Notes: generated by a model not told the origin, from the letters alone. 15,123 bases of DNA from a bacterium (GCA_030428695.1 JAUIEM010000246.1:1-15123); one strand, 5' to 3'. Numbered from the stretch's first letter, positions 1 through 10,028 are shown. Numbers and translations: made by a program.

Positions 1-120
1 AGCGGCGAGCACCTGCTCGGCGAAGTCCTGGTCGACGCTGCAGTAGACGACCACCGTCGGCGTCGAGTCGCCGCAACCGAGCAGCAGGCACAGGCTGGTG
101 AGGAGGAGGAGGCGCGGCAT
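1..120 (-). CDS. Partial ABC transporter solute-binding lipoprotein (iron-type), N-terminus only
   Basis: Reading leftward from an ATG at 120, 40 codons are open up to the window edge. The product begins with a short basic-hydrophobic signal and a lipobox LLGC with Cys16, so it should be a lipid-anchored periplasmic or surface protein. The mature start, TVVVYCSVDQDFAEQVLAA, resembles the first strand and helix of family 1 extracellular solute-binding proteins of the Fe(III) (FutA/Fbp) type, which open with VVYxSxD and then a helix. An AGGAG ribosome binding site lies 6 nt before the ATG. A promoter candidate is at 157-184. Only the N-terminus is visible, so the substrate is an inference from family resemblance; another family 1 binding protein is possible. 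Confidence 0.6.
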   Translation of the reverse strand, partial: MPRLLLLTSLCLLLGCGDSTPTVVVYCSVDQDFAEQVLAA

Positions 121-156
121 GGGAGGCTCCTGTCTGTAGTGGTGTGGCGCGGGTGG

Positions 157-184
157 ATTGTAGGCCCTGCTCGGTGGGCGGCAA
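157..184 (-). promoter_or_regulatory. Candidate sigma-70-type promoter for the solute-binding lipoprotein
   Basis: On the minus strand TTGCCG (179-184) and TACAAT (157-162) are separated by 16 bp. They match the -35 consensus at 4/6 and the -10 consensus at 5/6. Transcription would start near 150, giving a leader of about 30 nt that includes the AGGAG site. This is a pattern match only. Confidence 0.4.
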
Positions 185-242
185 GACCGGACAGGCTGAA
201 ACGGCCGCTTTCCGACGCCCGGAGCCGCAGCGCCGGACCGAT

Positions 243-271
243 TTGCGTCGGATTCCCTGGCGGGCTAAGCT
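243..271 (+). promoter_or_regulatory. Candidate promoter for the large membrane protein, possibly leaderless
   Basis: TTGCGT (243-248) and TAAGCT (266-271) are 17 bp apart. The -10-like hexamer ends only 6 nt before the ATG at 278, and no Shine-Dalgarno sequence precedes that ATG, so transcription could begin at or next to the start codon. The hexamers are weak matches. An 8-bp inverted repeat (TCCGACGC at 211-218, GCGTCGGA at 245-252) overlaps the -35 and could be an operator. Confidence 0.25.
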
Positions 272-277
272 CACTGC

Positions 278-3200
278 ATGGGACGCAAGGTCAAAATCCA
301 GCGCGGGCGGTTGACGATCGACATCGCCTACAGCCTCCTGTTCGAGGTGGTCGAGGCGATGGAGCCGCGGACCATCCTGGTCTCCGACGGCCTGAGCGAG
401 AAGTGCTTCTTCTTCCCCGTCGGCGGCCTGCGTCTGTCCTCGCACGGGCCACGCCGGGGCGCGGAGTTCTACCACGTCGCCAAGGCGCTCGGCCACGACA
501 TCGACGCGATGGCGGCGTCGATCGGCCTCAGCCCCAAACATCCCTCGCTGGCGGACAAGATCTACAACAAGGATCTGATGACCAGCAAGCAGTTCCGGGA
601 GATCTCGCAGCGCATCGCCGGTGACGAGCTGCGCGACTTCTGCCGCTGGACCGAGGCGAGCTACGAGTTCATCCACGGCAACCCCCCGCCGGGGCTGTTC
701 CTGCCCGGGCGGAAGGTCACGATCCTGTCCCTGGGCGTCAAGAAGCTGCTCAACGAGCTGATCGACGAGAAGGACACCTGGGTGCCGCTGGTGCGCGCCC
801 TGCCCGACGAGACCCAGCTGCGCCTGACCCAACCGCCGGCCGAGTCGCAGGACAAGCTCAACCTGCCGATCAAGAGCTACACGACGATCCAGAAGGCGAT
901 CATGCCCTACCGGCGCGGCGGCCAGTCGCCCGCCCCCGGCTACCAGCGCCTGCTCTCCTGGATCGACTCCGGGCTGGTCATCCGCCGCAAACCCGCGCCG
1001 CTGAAGAACCACGAGCTCGAGCGCGAGATCGACGAGATCGTCCGCGTGATGGGCGACTTCCTCGACAAGCTGACCGCCCACATCCGCCTCGCCGAGAACT
1101 TCGAGAAGCTCGGGCGCACCGAGGAGCCGGCCTCCCTCTACAAGGAGGTCGGCAACGAGTACCTGCGCCGCGACGAGCGCGACCGCGCGATCGAGTTCCT
1201 CAAGCGGGCGCTGCGCCTGATGCCGGAAGATCTCGCGGTGCGCGAGAAGATCTACCGGCTGTACGCCGAGACCAAGCCCGCCGAGGCCCTGAAGATGGGC
1301 CTCGAGCTCGCGCACGCCCTGCACGAGAACGGCTTCCTGCGCCGGGCGAAGGCGCTGCTCGACCACATGCGCAAGCAGCGGGGGAACCGCTACGAGCTGC
1401 TCTCGCTGTTGTTCGAGATCTCGATCGAGGAGGGCGACCGCCAGGAGGCGACCAAGTGGGGCCTCGAGCTGATCAAGTTCCTCGAGTCGAAGAACCGCCG
1501 CGACGAGGTCGCGCGGATCGAGGAGCGCCTGCGGCAGCTCGGCCTGACCGACGAGGTCGTCACCGAAGAGGAGCTGGAGCTCGAGGCCCTGGGCCGCGGG
1601 GTGTCGCGCCCCTGGACCTGGGATCGCAAGATCGGTGTCGCGGTCTGCTTCGCGATCATCCTGCTCGGCATGGTGTGGTTCGGCTACGACCTGCGCGGCC
1701 GGTTGAGCTACGTCACCTGGAAGACCGAGGCGCGGGTGTTGCTCGCCCGGGGCGATGAGGACAAGGCGATCGAGCGGATGGGCCAGGCGGCCCAGCAGTT
1801 CTCGCTGACCTCGGTGGGAAAGCTCGCGCGCGCCGAGCTCGAGGCGATGGAGAACCACGTCAACGCGCGCCGCATGACCCTCTGGCGGAACGCCCACCAG
1901 CGCGTGCTCGACCTCGAGCGGAGCAACGACTACAAGCGCGCGCAGGCGGCTTGGGAAGAGCTGCGCGAGCTCGCCCGAACCCCGGTGCAGGATGAGACCA
2001 TCACGGTCATCGCGCGCCGCATCGAGAAGCTGGAGAACGAGCGCGAGGCGCTCCGTCACCGGATCCACCAGCTCGCCGAGGAGGGCGCGGAGGCCGAGGC
2101 CTGGGCGCTGTTGCGCGACGCGAGCGAGCGCTTTCCCGGCATCGAGACCGGGGTCGAGCTGACGCTGAACGTCGAGTCGGTGCCGCCGGGGGCGAGCGTT
2201 CGCTACGAGGGCGCCGAGGTCGGCACGACGCCGCTGAGCTTCAAGATCACCCTCGGCGTCTGGAACACGCTGCAGTTCTCGCTGCCGGGCTACCGCAAGA
2301 AGACGCTCGCGACCCTGGACGTCGACCGCGGGCACCTGCCGACGGTGTTCCTCGAGCCGCACTCGCTGTGGAGCTCGAGCCCGCGGGTGCGGATCGCGCG
2401 CCAGCCGCTGAGCCACGACGGAAAGATCTTCGTGGTCGGCGAGAACCTCGGGCTGGCCGCGATCGACCCCGCGCGCTCGGGGCGGGTCGAGTGGCGGAGC
2501 TGGCTGCGGCTCGGGCAGGAACCGACCAGCGGGCTGCACGCCCACGCCGGGCGGCTGTGGATCGGCACGGCGGACGGACACCTGTTCGGCTTCGACCCCG
2601 ACAGCGGCGACCTCGTCGACACCCACGATCTCGGCGCGGGCCCCGTCTCGGTCAGCGTGATCGACGGCACCCTGTACGCCTGCGAACGCAGCGGCATCCT
2701 CGCGCGGCTGGAGGGCGACCAGCTCGTCCAGACCCGGGCGGAGGGGCCGCTGCTCGGGCCGTTGCTCGGCGTCGGGCCGCTGCGCGTCGCGACCTCGAAG
2801 CGCGGCTTCCAGCTGTTCTCGAGCGAGCTGGTCGAGAAGGGCTGGTGGGAGACCCCGGGCGAGGTGCCGACCGCGCCCTGCTCGACCGGCTGGCAGCTGA
2901 TCTACGGCACCGGACGCGGGGAGCTGCGCTGCCTCGATGCCGCGGGCAACGAGGTCTGGAAGCAGCCGATCGAGAGCACCCCGGTGCGGGTGGTCGCCAG
3001 CGCGGAGGCCGTCGGCGTGCAGCTCGCGGGCGGCGGGGTGGTCTGGCTGGACCCCTCGGGCTCGCGCACGCTTTCCCACCTGCGGGAGCGGGTCAACCAC
3101 CTGACCGGGGATGCCGAGCGTTTCTACGCCTCGACCGACCGCTACGTGTACGTGTGCGACGTGCGCGGCAAGGTCGTCCACCGCTTCGCCCACCGCGCGG

Positions 3201-3280
3201 CGGGGGCGGCGGTGTTCAACGGGGAGGCGGTCGTGGTCGGGAACGCCGAGGGCATCGTCTACGCCTTCCGCTCCTGGTAG
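278..3280 (+). CDS. Multidomain membrane protein: DUF4388-like / TPR / TM / PEGA / beta-propeller
   Basis: 1000 residues; ATG at 278 is the only early start in frame. Residues about 10-62 look like the beta-rich DUF4388/PATAN-type module (LVSDGLSEKCFFFPVGGLRL). Residues about 268-430 are helical with TPR-like repeats, for example NEYLRRDERDRAIEFLKRAL. One hydrophobic segment at about 452-470 follows a basic Asp-Arg-Lys and should be the only TM helix, leaving the N-terminal half cytoplasmic. Outside are a charged helical stretch (about 485-620), a PEGA domain (about 626-693; VPPGASVRYEGAEVGTTPL) and a propeller with PQQ/WD-like repeats to the end (for example LYACERSGILARLEGD, EGIVYAFRSW). 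PEGA and propeller domains usually bind envelope partners or polysaccharide, and TPRs bind proteins. A transmembrane scaffold or sensor role is inference; no catalytic motif is visible. It ends 16 bp from the convergent dnaE2 stop. The domain calls are made by eye. Confidence 0.8.
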   Translation: MGRKVKIQRGRLTIDIAYSLLFEVVEAMEPRTILVSDGLSEKCFFFPVGGLRLSSHGPRRGAEFYHVAKALGHDIDAMAASIGLSPKHPSLADKIYNKDLMTSKQFREISQRIAGDELRDFCRWTEASYEFIHGNPPPGLFLPGRKVTILSLGVKKLLNELIDEKDTWVPLVRALPDETQLRLTQPPAESQDKLNLPIKSYTTIQKAIMPYRRGGQSPAPGYQRLLSWIDSGLVIRRKPAPLKNHELEREIDEIVRVMGDFLDKLTAHIRLAENFEKLGRTEEPASLYKEVGNEYLRRDERDRAIEFLKRALRLMPEDLAVREKIYRLYAETKPAEALKMGLELAHALHENGFLRRAKALLDHMRKQRGNRYELLSLLFEISIEEGDRQEATKWGLELIKFLESKNRRDEVARIEERLRQLGLTDEVVTEEELELEALGRGVSRPWTWDRKIGVAVCFAIILLGMVWFGYDLRGRLSYVTWKTEARVLLARGDEDKAIERMGQAAQQFSLTSVGKLARAELEAMENHVNARRMTLWRNAHQRVLDLERSNDYKRAQAAWEELRELARTPVQDETITVIARRIEKLENEREALRHRIHQLAEEGAEAEAWALLRDASERFPGIETGVELTLNVESVPPGASVRYEGAEVGTTPLSFKITLGVWNTLQFSLPGYRKKTLATLDVDRGHLPTVFLEPHSLWSSSPRVRIARQPLSHDGKIFVVGENLGLAAIDPARSGRVEWRSWLRLGQEPTSGLHAHAGRLWIGTADGHLFGFDPDSGDLVDTHDLGAGPVSVSVIDGTLYACERSGILARLEGDQLVQTRAEGPLLGPLLGVGPLRVATSKRGFQLFSSELVEKGWWETPGEVPTAPCSTGWQLIYGTGRGELRCLDAAGNEVWKQPIESTPVRVVASAEAVGVQLAGGGVVWLDPSGSRTLSHLRERVNHLTGDAERFYASTDRYVYVCDVRGKVVHRFAHRAAGAAVFNGEAVVVGNAEGIVYAFRSW

Positions 3281-3296
3281 TCTTCCGCGCTTCGGC

Positions 3297-6379
<3,083 letters not shown>

Positions 6380-6383
<4 letters not shown>

Positions 6384-7864
6384 GACACCTTCCCCGCCAG
6401 ATACCAGCGCTTCTCCCGCAGGTCGCAGTAGACCCACAGCCACTCCCCGGTGTCGGTCAGGAGGAAGCTGTACTCGCGGGCGACGGCGTCCTCCCACCAC
6501 CCGCCGGAGAGCGGCCAGGGCCCACACACCCGGCGCACGCTGCCGCGCCGCCGGCGGTGCTCGAGCCAGCGCCGGGGGAAGTCGAGGCGCGGGCTGAGCG
6601 GCAGCGCGGGCACGTAGCAGCGGCGCACCGCGCGCGGCCAGGGCGCCTCTTCGAGGGAGGGTCCGCGCAGCCGGGTGCAGGGCTGCCACAGGAAGCTCTG
6701 CTCCGGCCGATGCGCCTCGCGCAGCGCCGGCGAGACGACGCAGCCCGGGCCGTAGCGGGCGCGCAGCCGGGCGAGGGCGCGCTCGCCGGCGGCGAGGTCG
6801 CGGCGCGCCGCCGCGGCGAACAGCTCGAGCTGCTCGACCGCGAGCGGCACCCCCCGGGCCGTGAGGCCGATCTCCTCGACCGCGGACGCGAGGGCCAGGG
6901 CGTCGAGACGCAGGGAGACGAGCTCGAGCAGCTGCCCGAGCTCGAGGGTCGGCCGGGCGGGGCGCAGCTCGGTGGAGCAGGAGCCCTCCTCGAGGGTGAA
7001 GTCCAGCACCAGCGCGCGCAGACCCTCGTGCCGCTCGCGCAGCACCTGCAGCAGCTCCGCGAGCACCGGCCGCAGGCAGAACAGGAGCAGCCGGCTGTCG
7101 CTGCTCGGGGCGGCGAGCTCGAGCTGGCGCCGGGCTTCGAGCTGCGGAGGCGCGGAGCGCAGCGGCTCCCACTCTCCGCCTTTCATCAGGCGCTGCAGCC
7201 GCCGCAGCTCCGGGCCGAAGCGGCGCAGCACCCCTCCCGCCGGCAGCCGCTGGAGGTCGCCGAGGGTCTCGATGCCGAGCTGACCGAGCGCGAGGACCTG
7301 CCCGGTCGCGATGCCGAGCTCGAGCAGCCCGGTGCGTCGCGCCGCCCCTCGCTCCTGCGCGGGGCTGGCGAACACCCGCAGAGGGGTCTCGTCCGGCCCC
7401 CGCGCGACCGCGTAGCTGCAGAACTTGCTGAAGCCGACGACCACCCGGCAGCGGAAGCCCCGCAGGGAGAGCGCGAGCCGCACCTCCTCGGCCCAGTGCT
7501 CGAGGGAGGGATGCAGGGGACACAGCCCGGTCACCCCGACCCACAGCACCCCGAGGAGCTCGGCGCTCGGCTCGACCTCCGGCGAGAGCTCGCGCAGGCA
7601 GGCGGTCAGCTCGGCCATCGCCCGCGCACGCTCCTGGTCGGAGACGACGTCGGCCCGGAAGTCGGCGCACAGGGACAGCCCCGCCGCGTAGCGCATCCCC
7701 GGGTGGATGCCCATCGCCTTCGCCCGCTCGTTGCACCACTCGATGGCCGCCTGGGGCTTGTCCTCGAGCACCACCCCCGCGGGAGCGGACCGCCACTCCG
7801 GGCGGCGCCGCAACAACAGCTGCAGCGCCAGCGCCGGCACGTCAACACAGGCCAGCCGGTCCAT
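6380..7864 (-). CDS. imuB: ImuB, catalytically inactive Y-family polymerase homologue
   Basis: 494 residues. The N-terminus (MDRLACVDVPALALQLLL, later GIHPGMRYAAGLSL) is typical of ImuB. Of the Y-family DxD pair only D8 remains, and the SxDE acidic motif is replaced by P99-S-A-E, so the protein should not polymerise. A clamp-binding pentapeptide QLELF is at 345-349. The C-terminal domain ends with the ImuB signature GGWWEDAVAREYSFL...WVYCDLREKRWYLAG. In characterised systems ImuB bridges the beta clamp, ImuA and DnaE2. GGGAG lies 4 nt before the ATG at 7864. The start lies 23 bp inside imuA and the stop overlaps the dnaE2 start (ATGA), which indicates coupled translation of the three proteins. 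Confidence 0.95.
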
Positions 7865-9248
7865 GGCACTCCCGCCGCTCGTCCCAGCCGCCCGGCCGGC
7901 GCTTGTCGCGCAGCACCCGCAGACGGTAGGAGAAGCGCTGCTCGGGTGGGGGCAGGGCGTCGGCCGATTCCGATGCCGATGCCGATGCCGATTCCCCGAC
8001 GTGCCCGTGCCCGCGCCCGTGCCCCTGCCCGATTCCCCCTGCCGATTCCGAGTCCGAGGCCGATTCCGAGGGGGACGGAAGTCTGGAGGAGGAAGACGAC
8101 ATAGGGGCGCACGGACCCGCGGAGGGTCGCGGAGCAGACATGGGGGCGGAGGTCTTCTCTGCGCAGCTCCGCGTTCTTTGCGCCTGATCTGGAAAGCCGG
8201 ACTTGCACGCGCTCGGCGGGCGGGGGTAAACCCCGCCCCTACATTCGCTTGTGATGTCGTGGTGGGAGTGAACCCAACATTCGTTTGCGAGGTCGTGGCG
8301 GGAGTGCGCCCCGCCCCTGCATTCGTTTGCGTCTTTGTCGTGGCGGGGGTGCGCCCCGCCCCTGCATTCGTCTGCGTTGTCGTGTCGGGGGTGCGCCCCG
8401 CCCCTGCATTCGTTTGCGATGTGGTCGCCGGGCTCGACCCCCGCCGAGACCCGCTCCGCGCCTCTGCTCCTCTGCGCCTCTGCGTTGCATTCCCCTCTTC
8501 CGCTCTGCGCCTGGCCTTGGGAGTCTCGTTCGCGCCCCGACCCCGACCCCGATCCCGGTCCCGGTCCCGATCCGTTCACCTCCCCCCGCTCCGCGCAGGC
8601 CCGCAGCGAGAGCAGGGGGCCGAGGGAGGACCGCCCGCCGGCGTCGTCCCGCAGGCAGAGCACGGCGGTCGCGTGCTTTGCCGCCAGGCCCGCCAGCCGC
8701 GACTGGATCGCCAGGCCCAGGCCGCGCTGGCGGCCGAGCTCGACGACGATCAGCCCGAACGCCCCCGAGCGCAGCAGGGTCTCGACCGCGTCCAGGCGCG
8801 CCCAGCGGTCGCTCAGCCGGATGAAGACCAGCCCCGCGAGGTCGATGCCCCAGGTCGCGAGGTCGGGCGGGTGCACCTGTCCGCGCAGCCGCTCCCAGGT
8901 CTGCGGCTGCCAGCTCCCCGGCCGGACCAGCTCGGCCAGCCAGCGCGGCGGGGCGCCGAAGCGGGGCTTGCCCTTCGTCCGCCCGTCGGAGTCGACCCAG
9001 GCGACCGGCTCGCGCGCCTTCTGGACCTCGCGCACCAGCGCGGCCGCCAGGGTCAGCGCGCCCCGTCCACCGAGCTCGACCAGCCGGCCCTCCAGGGTCG
9101 GGAGGTCCCAGCGCGGCTCCGGCTCATGGTGGCGCTGCAGCCGCCCGGCCGAGGTCAGCCCGGGCAACGCGCGCAGGGTGTCGAGGCGCTCCTCGGGCTT
9201 CGGTCTCCCCGAGCCTTCGACTTCCGGCCTCTGGATCACGCCAGGCAT
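7842..9248 (-). CDS. imuA: ImuA, RecA-like SOS mutagenesis accessory protein with a large repeat-derived insert
   Basis: 468 residues from the ATG at 9248, which follows GGGGGT. A TTG at 9308, 6 nt after the lexA stop, would add 20 residues but lacks a ribosome binding site. Residues 1-225 form the ImuA core: the family-like opening RLDTLRALPGL, a degenerate P-loop (GGRGALT, about 60-66, no Lys), the strand FGLIVVEL and TAVLCLRDD near the end. Residues 431-468 (RFSYRLRVLRDKRRPGGWDE and the final Cys-rich tail) are the conserved ImuA C-terminus. Between them about 203 residues are encoded by repeats: Ser/Ala/Glu- and Gly/Ser-rich stretches and ECRGGAHPRHD repeats, probably disordered. Without the insert the protein would be about 265 residues, the usual size. 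Frame and both flanks are intact, so the gene is probably functional. It acts with ImuB and DnaE2 in translesion synthesis and overlaps imuB by 23 bp. Confidence 0.88.
   Translation of the reverse strand: MPGVIQRPEVEGSGRPKPEERLDTLRALPGLTSAGRLQRHHEPEPRWDLPTLEGRLVELGGRGALTLAAALVREVQKAREPVAWVDSDGRTKGKPRFGAPPRWLAELVRPGSWQPQTWERLRGQVHPPDLATWGIDLAGLVFIRLSDRWARLDAVETLLRSGAFGLIVVELGRQRGLGLAIQSRLAGLAAKHATAVLCLRDDAGGRSSLGPLLSLRACAERGEVNGSGPGPGSGSGSGRERDSQGQAQSGRGECNAEAQRSRGAERVSAGVEPGDHIANECRGGAHPRHDNADECRGGAHPRHDKDANECRGGAHSRHDLANECWVHSHHDITSECRGGVYPRPPSACKSGFPDQAQRTRSCAEKTSAPMSAPRPSAGPCAPMSSSSSRLPSPSESASDSESAGGIGQGHGRGHGHVGESASASASESADALPPPEQRFSYRLRVLRDKRRPGGWDERRECHGPAGLC
7966..8067 (-). repeat. Hexanucleotide array (GATTCC/GATGCC and GTGCCC variants)
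   Basis: Five hexamers GATTCC-(GATGCC)x3-GATTCC at 7966-7995, then five GTGCCC/GCGCCC/CTGCCC at 8001-8030, then GATTCC, GAGTCC and GAGGCC variants to 8067. In the imuA frame they give Ser-Ala/Ser-Glu dipeptides and a Gly-His/Gly-Arg stretch. Period 6 keeps the frame. Confidence 0.85.
8151..8185 (-). repeat. Dispersed-type oligonucleotide element
   Basis: Minus strand reads GCGCAAAGAACGCGGAGC followed by TGCGCAGAG. With a GCGGAGGG/GCGGAGC stretch at 8119-8135 it resembles the CGCAAAG/CGCGGAG oligomers scattered in many GC-rich genomes. There is one copy in the window, so dispersal cannot be shown here. Confidence 0.4.
8219..8425 (-). repeat. Five-unit tandem repeat (42/36/45/42/42 bp) with palindromic core
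   Basis: Units lie at 8219-8260, 8261-8296, 8297-8341, 8342-8383 and 8384-8425. The best units carry the inverted repeat GGCGGGG-GTGCG-CCCCGCC, followed by CTGCATTCGTTTGCG. The second unit has lost 6 bp of the palindrome and the third has gained 3 bp. In the imuA frame each good unit encodes ECRGGAHPRHD or a close variant. All unit lengths are multiples of three. The palindromes could form hairpins in the imuA mRNA. Confidence 0.85.
8451..8492 (-). repeat. GCAGAGGC-type oligonucleotide element
   Basis: The minus strand has GCAGAGGC, GCAGAGGA and GCAGAGGC in succession, preceded by GAATGCAAC, and encodes NAEAQRSRGAE. Similar NAEAQRRRE peptides are remembered as spurious translations of intergenic repeats in many genomes; this was not searched. 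Confidence 0.45.
8535..8574 (-). repeat. Hexanucleotide array (CCCCGA/TCCCGG variants)
   Basis: Six hexamers, CCCCGA x3, TCCCGG x2 and TCCCGA, plus a partial seventh. In the imuA frame they encode Gly-Ser/Gly-Pro dipeptides. They mark the edge of the insert next to the ImuA core. Confidence 0.8.
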
Positions 9249-9264
9249 ACCAACCCCCGGAGCG

Positions 9265-9281
9265 GGAGGTGCTCGACCTCC
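9265..9281 (-). other. Inverted repeat in the lexA-imuA junction
   Basis: Minus strand GGAGGT-CGAGC-ACCTCC is a perfect 6-bp stem with a 5-nt loop. If imuA starts at 9248 it lies in the 66-bp untranslated junction, close to the ribosome binding site, and could affect imuA translation. If imuA starts at 9308 it is coding. Confidence 0.35.
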
Positions 9282-9314
9282 GCCTTGCAGCTTCCGACCC
9301 CTGACCAAAAGGGA

Positions 9315-9902
9315 CTACAGGAAGCGCCGGACCTCGATGACCCGGCCGAGGATACTCACCGCACCCGGATCGGGACGGATCGGCTCGAAGTCGGGATTGG
9401 CGGGATGCAGCTCGATGCGCTTGCCCTGTTTGTAGAGGGTCTTGACCGTCGCATCCTCGTCGATCAGGGCGACGACGATCTGGCCGTGCTCGGCATCGGG
9501 CTGCCTTTTGACGATGACGACATCTTCGGGGAGGATGCCCGCGTCGCGCATGCTCGAGCCGCGCACCCGCAGCGCGAAGAGCTCTCCGCTGGTCTCGCCC
9601 CCGATCGGGAGGTAGCCCTCGAGATCCTCGACCGCCTCGGTCAGGGCTCCGGCCTGCACGCGGCCGAGCAGGGGCACGAAGACCGCCGAGCCGAGATCGG
9701 GCAGGCGGTAGCCGCGGGAGATGCCTGGGCTCTTGACCAGGCGCCCGGAGCTGACCAGCGACTCGAGGTGCTGGCGTGCCGTCTGCACGGCGCTGAATCC
9801 CATCGCCTGCTGGACCTCGCGGACCGTCGGCGGCTCGTTGCGGAGCAGGCTGTCACGGACGTAGCGGTAGACGCGCTCCCGGGTCCATCCTCTCGGTGGC
9901 AT
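9315..9902 (-). CDS. lexA: LexA, SOS transcriptional repressor
   Basis: 195 residues, the usual LexA length. The N-terminal winged helix (about 1-68) includes TVREVQQAMGFSAVQTARQHLESL. The self-cleavage site is A84-G85 in RVQAGALTEA; the catalytic dyad is S117 (RGSSM) and K154 (ATVKTL), in a standard S24-type C-terminal domain. RecA filaments on single-stranded DNA trigger its autocleavage and derepress the operon. The ATG at 9902 is preferred because AAGGAG lies 6 nt upstream and the protein then begins at the DNA-binding domain; a TTG at 9968 would add 22 unrelated residues and sit inside the presumed operator. The recognition helix differs from that of E. coli LexA, so a different operator is expected. 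It is the first gene of the cassette, so it is probably autoregulated. Confidence 0.96.
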   Translation of the reverse strand: MPPRGWTRERVYRYVRDSLLRNEPPTVREVQQAMGFSAVQTARQHLESLVSSGRLVKSPGISRGYRLPDLGSAVFVPLLGRVQAGALTEAVEDLEGYLPIGGETSGELFALRVRGSSMRDAGILPEDVVIVKRQPDAEHGQIVVALIDEDATVKTLYKQGKRIELHPANPDFEPIRPDPGAVSILGRVIEVRRFL

Positions 9903-9962
9903 CGTCAGCTCCTTCTTCCTGGGGAGAGGGGAGGCCTCTCCGGATGTCTTCGCAGAATCGCT

Positions 9963-10028
9963 AGACAAATGTCTGGAGGAAGATTAGCAGACGGTTGTAT
10001 GCCTTTCAAGTTGCTGGACAAAATTTCC
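9963..10028 (-). promoter_or_regulatory. lexA promoter with three candidate LexA operator sites
   Basis: On the minus strand TTGAAA (10004-10009) and TAATCT (9981-9986) are 17 bp apart, a plausible promoter. Three related elements surround it, read on plus: AGACAAATGTCT (9963-9974, AGACA-N2-TGTCT palindrome at the expected start site), AGACGGTTGTAT (9989-10000, between -35 and -10) and GGACAAAATTTCC (10016-10028, just upstream of -35). They are spaced 26 and 27 bp apart. None fits the E. coli CTGT-N8-ACAG box. Position fits SOS repression; binding is inference. Confidence 0.5.

Larger units (their letters stand above)
7966..8574 (-). repeat. In-frame mosaic repeat insert inside imuA
   Basis: 609 bp, exactly 203 codons, made almost entirely of repeats. 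In plus order these are: GATNCC/GNGCCC hexanucleotides, GC-rich oligomers at about 8109-8185, five palindromic units at 8219-8425, a GCAGAG-type oligomer at 8451-8492 and CCCCGA hexanucleotides at 8535-8574. It separates the conserved ImuA core from the conserved ImuA C-terminus. From general recollection of GC-rich environmental genomes, several of these motifs look like dispersed intergenic repeats; no search was made. Boundaries are set by eye at the outermost repeat units. Confidence 0.75.

Noticed and set aside
6384..7796. Extension of the dnaE2 frame upstream to give a 1499-residue protein
   Set aside because: The upstream part is an out-of-frame reading of imuB. The DnaE2-like sequence begins at the ATG at 6383, which has a ribosome binding site and an ATGA junction.
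8219..8425. CRISPR array
   Set aside because: The whole 36-45 bp unit is repeated with no unique spacers of regular length, no cas genes are nearby, and the array is inside the imuA frame.
7842..9248. imuA as a pseudogene broken by repeats
   Set aside because: No stop or frameshift separates the core from the conserved C-terminal tail, and the coupled imuB and dnaE2 are intact. Loss of function cannot be excluded, but the sequence does not show it.
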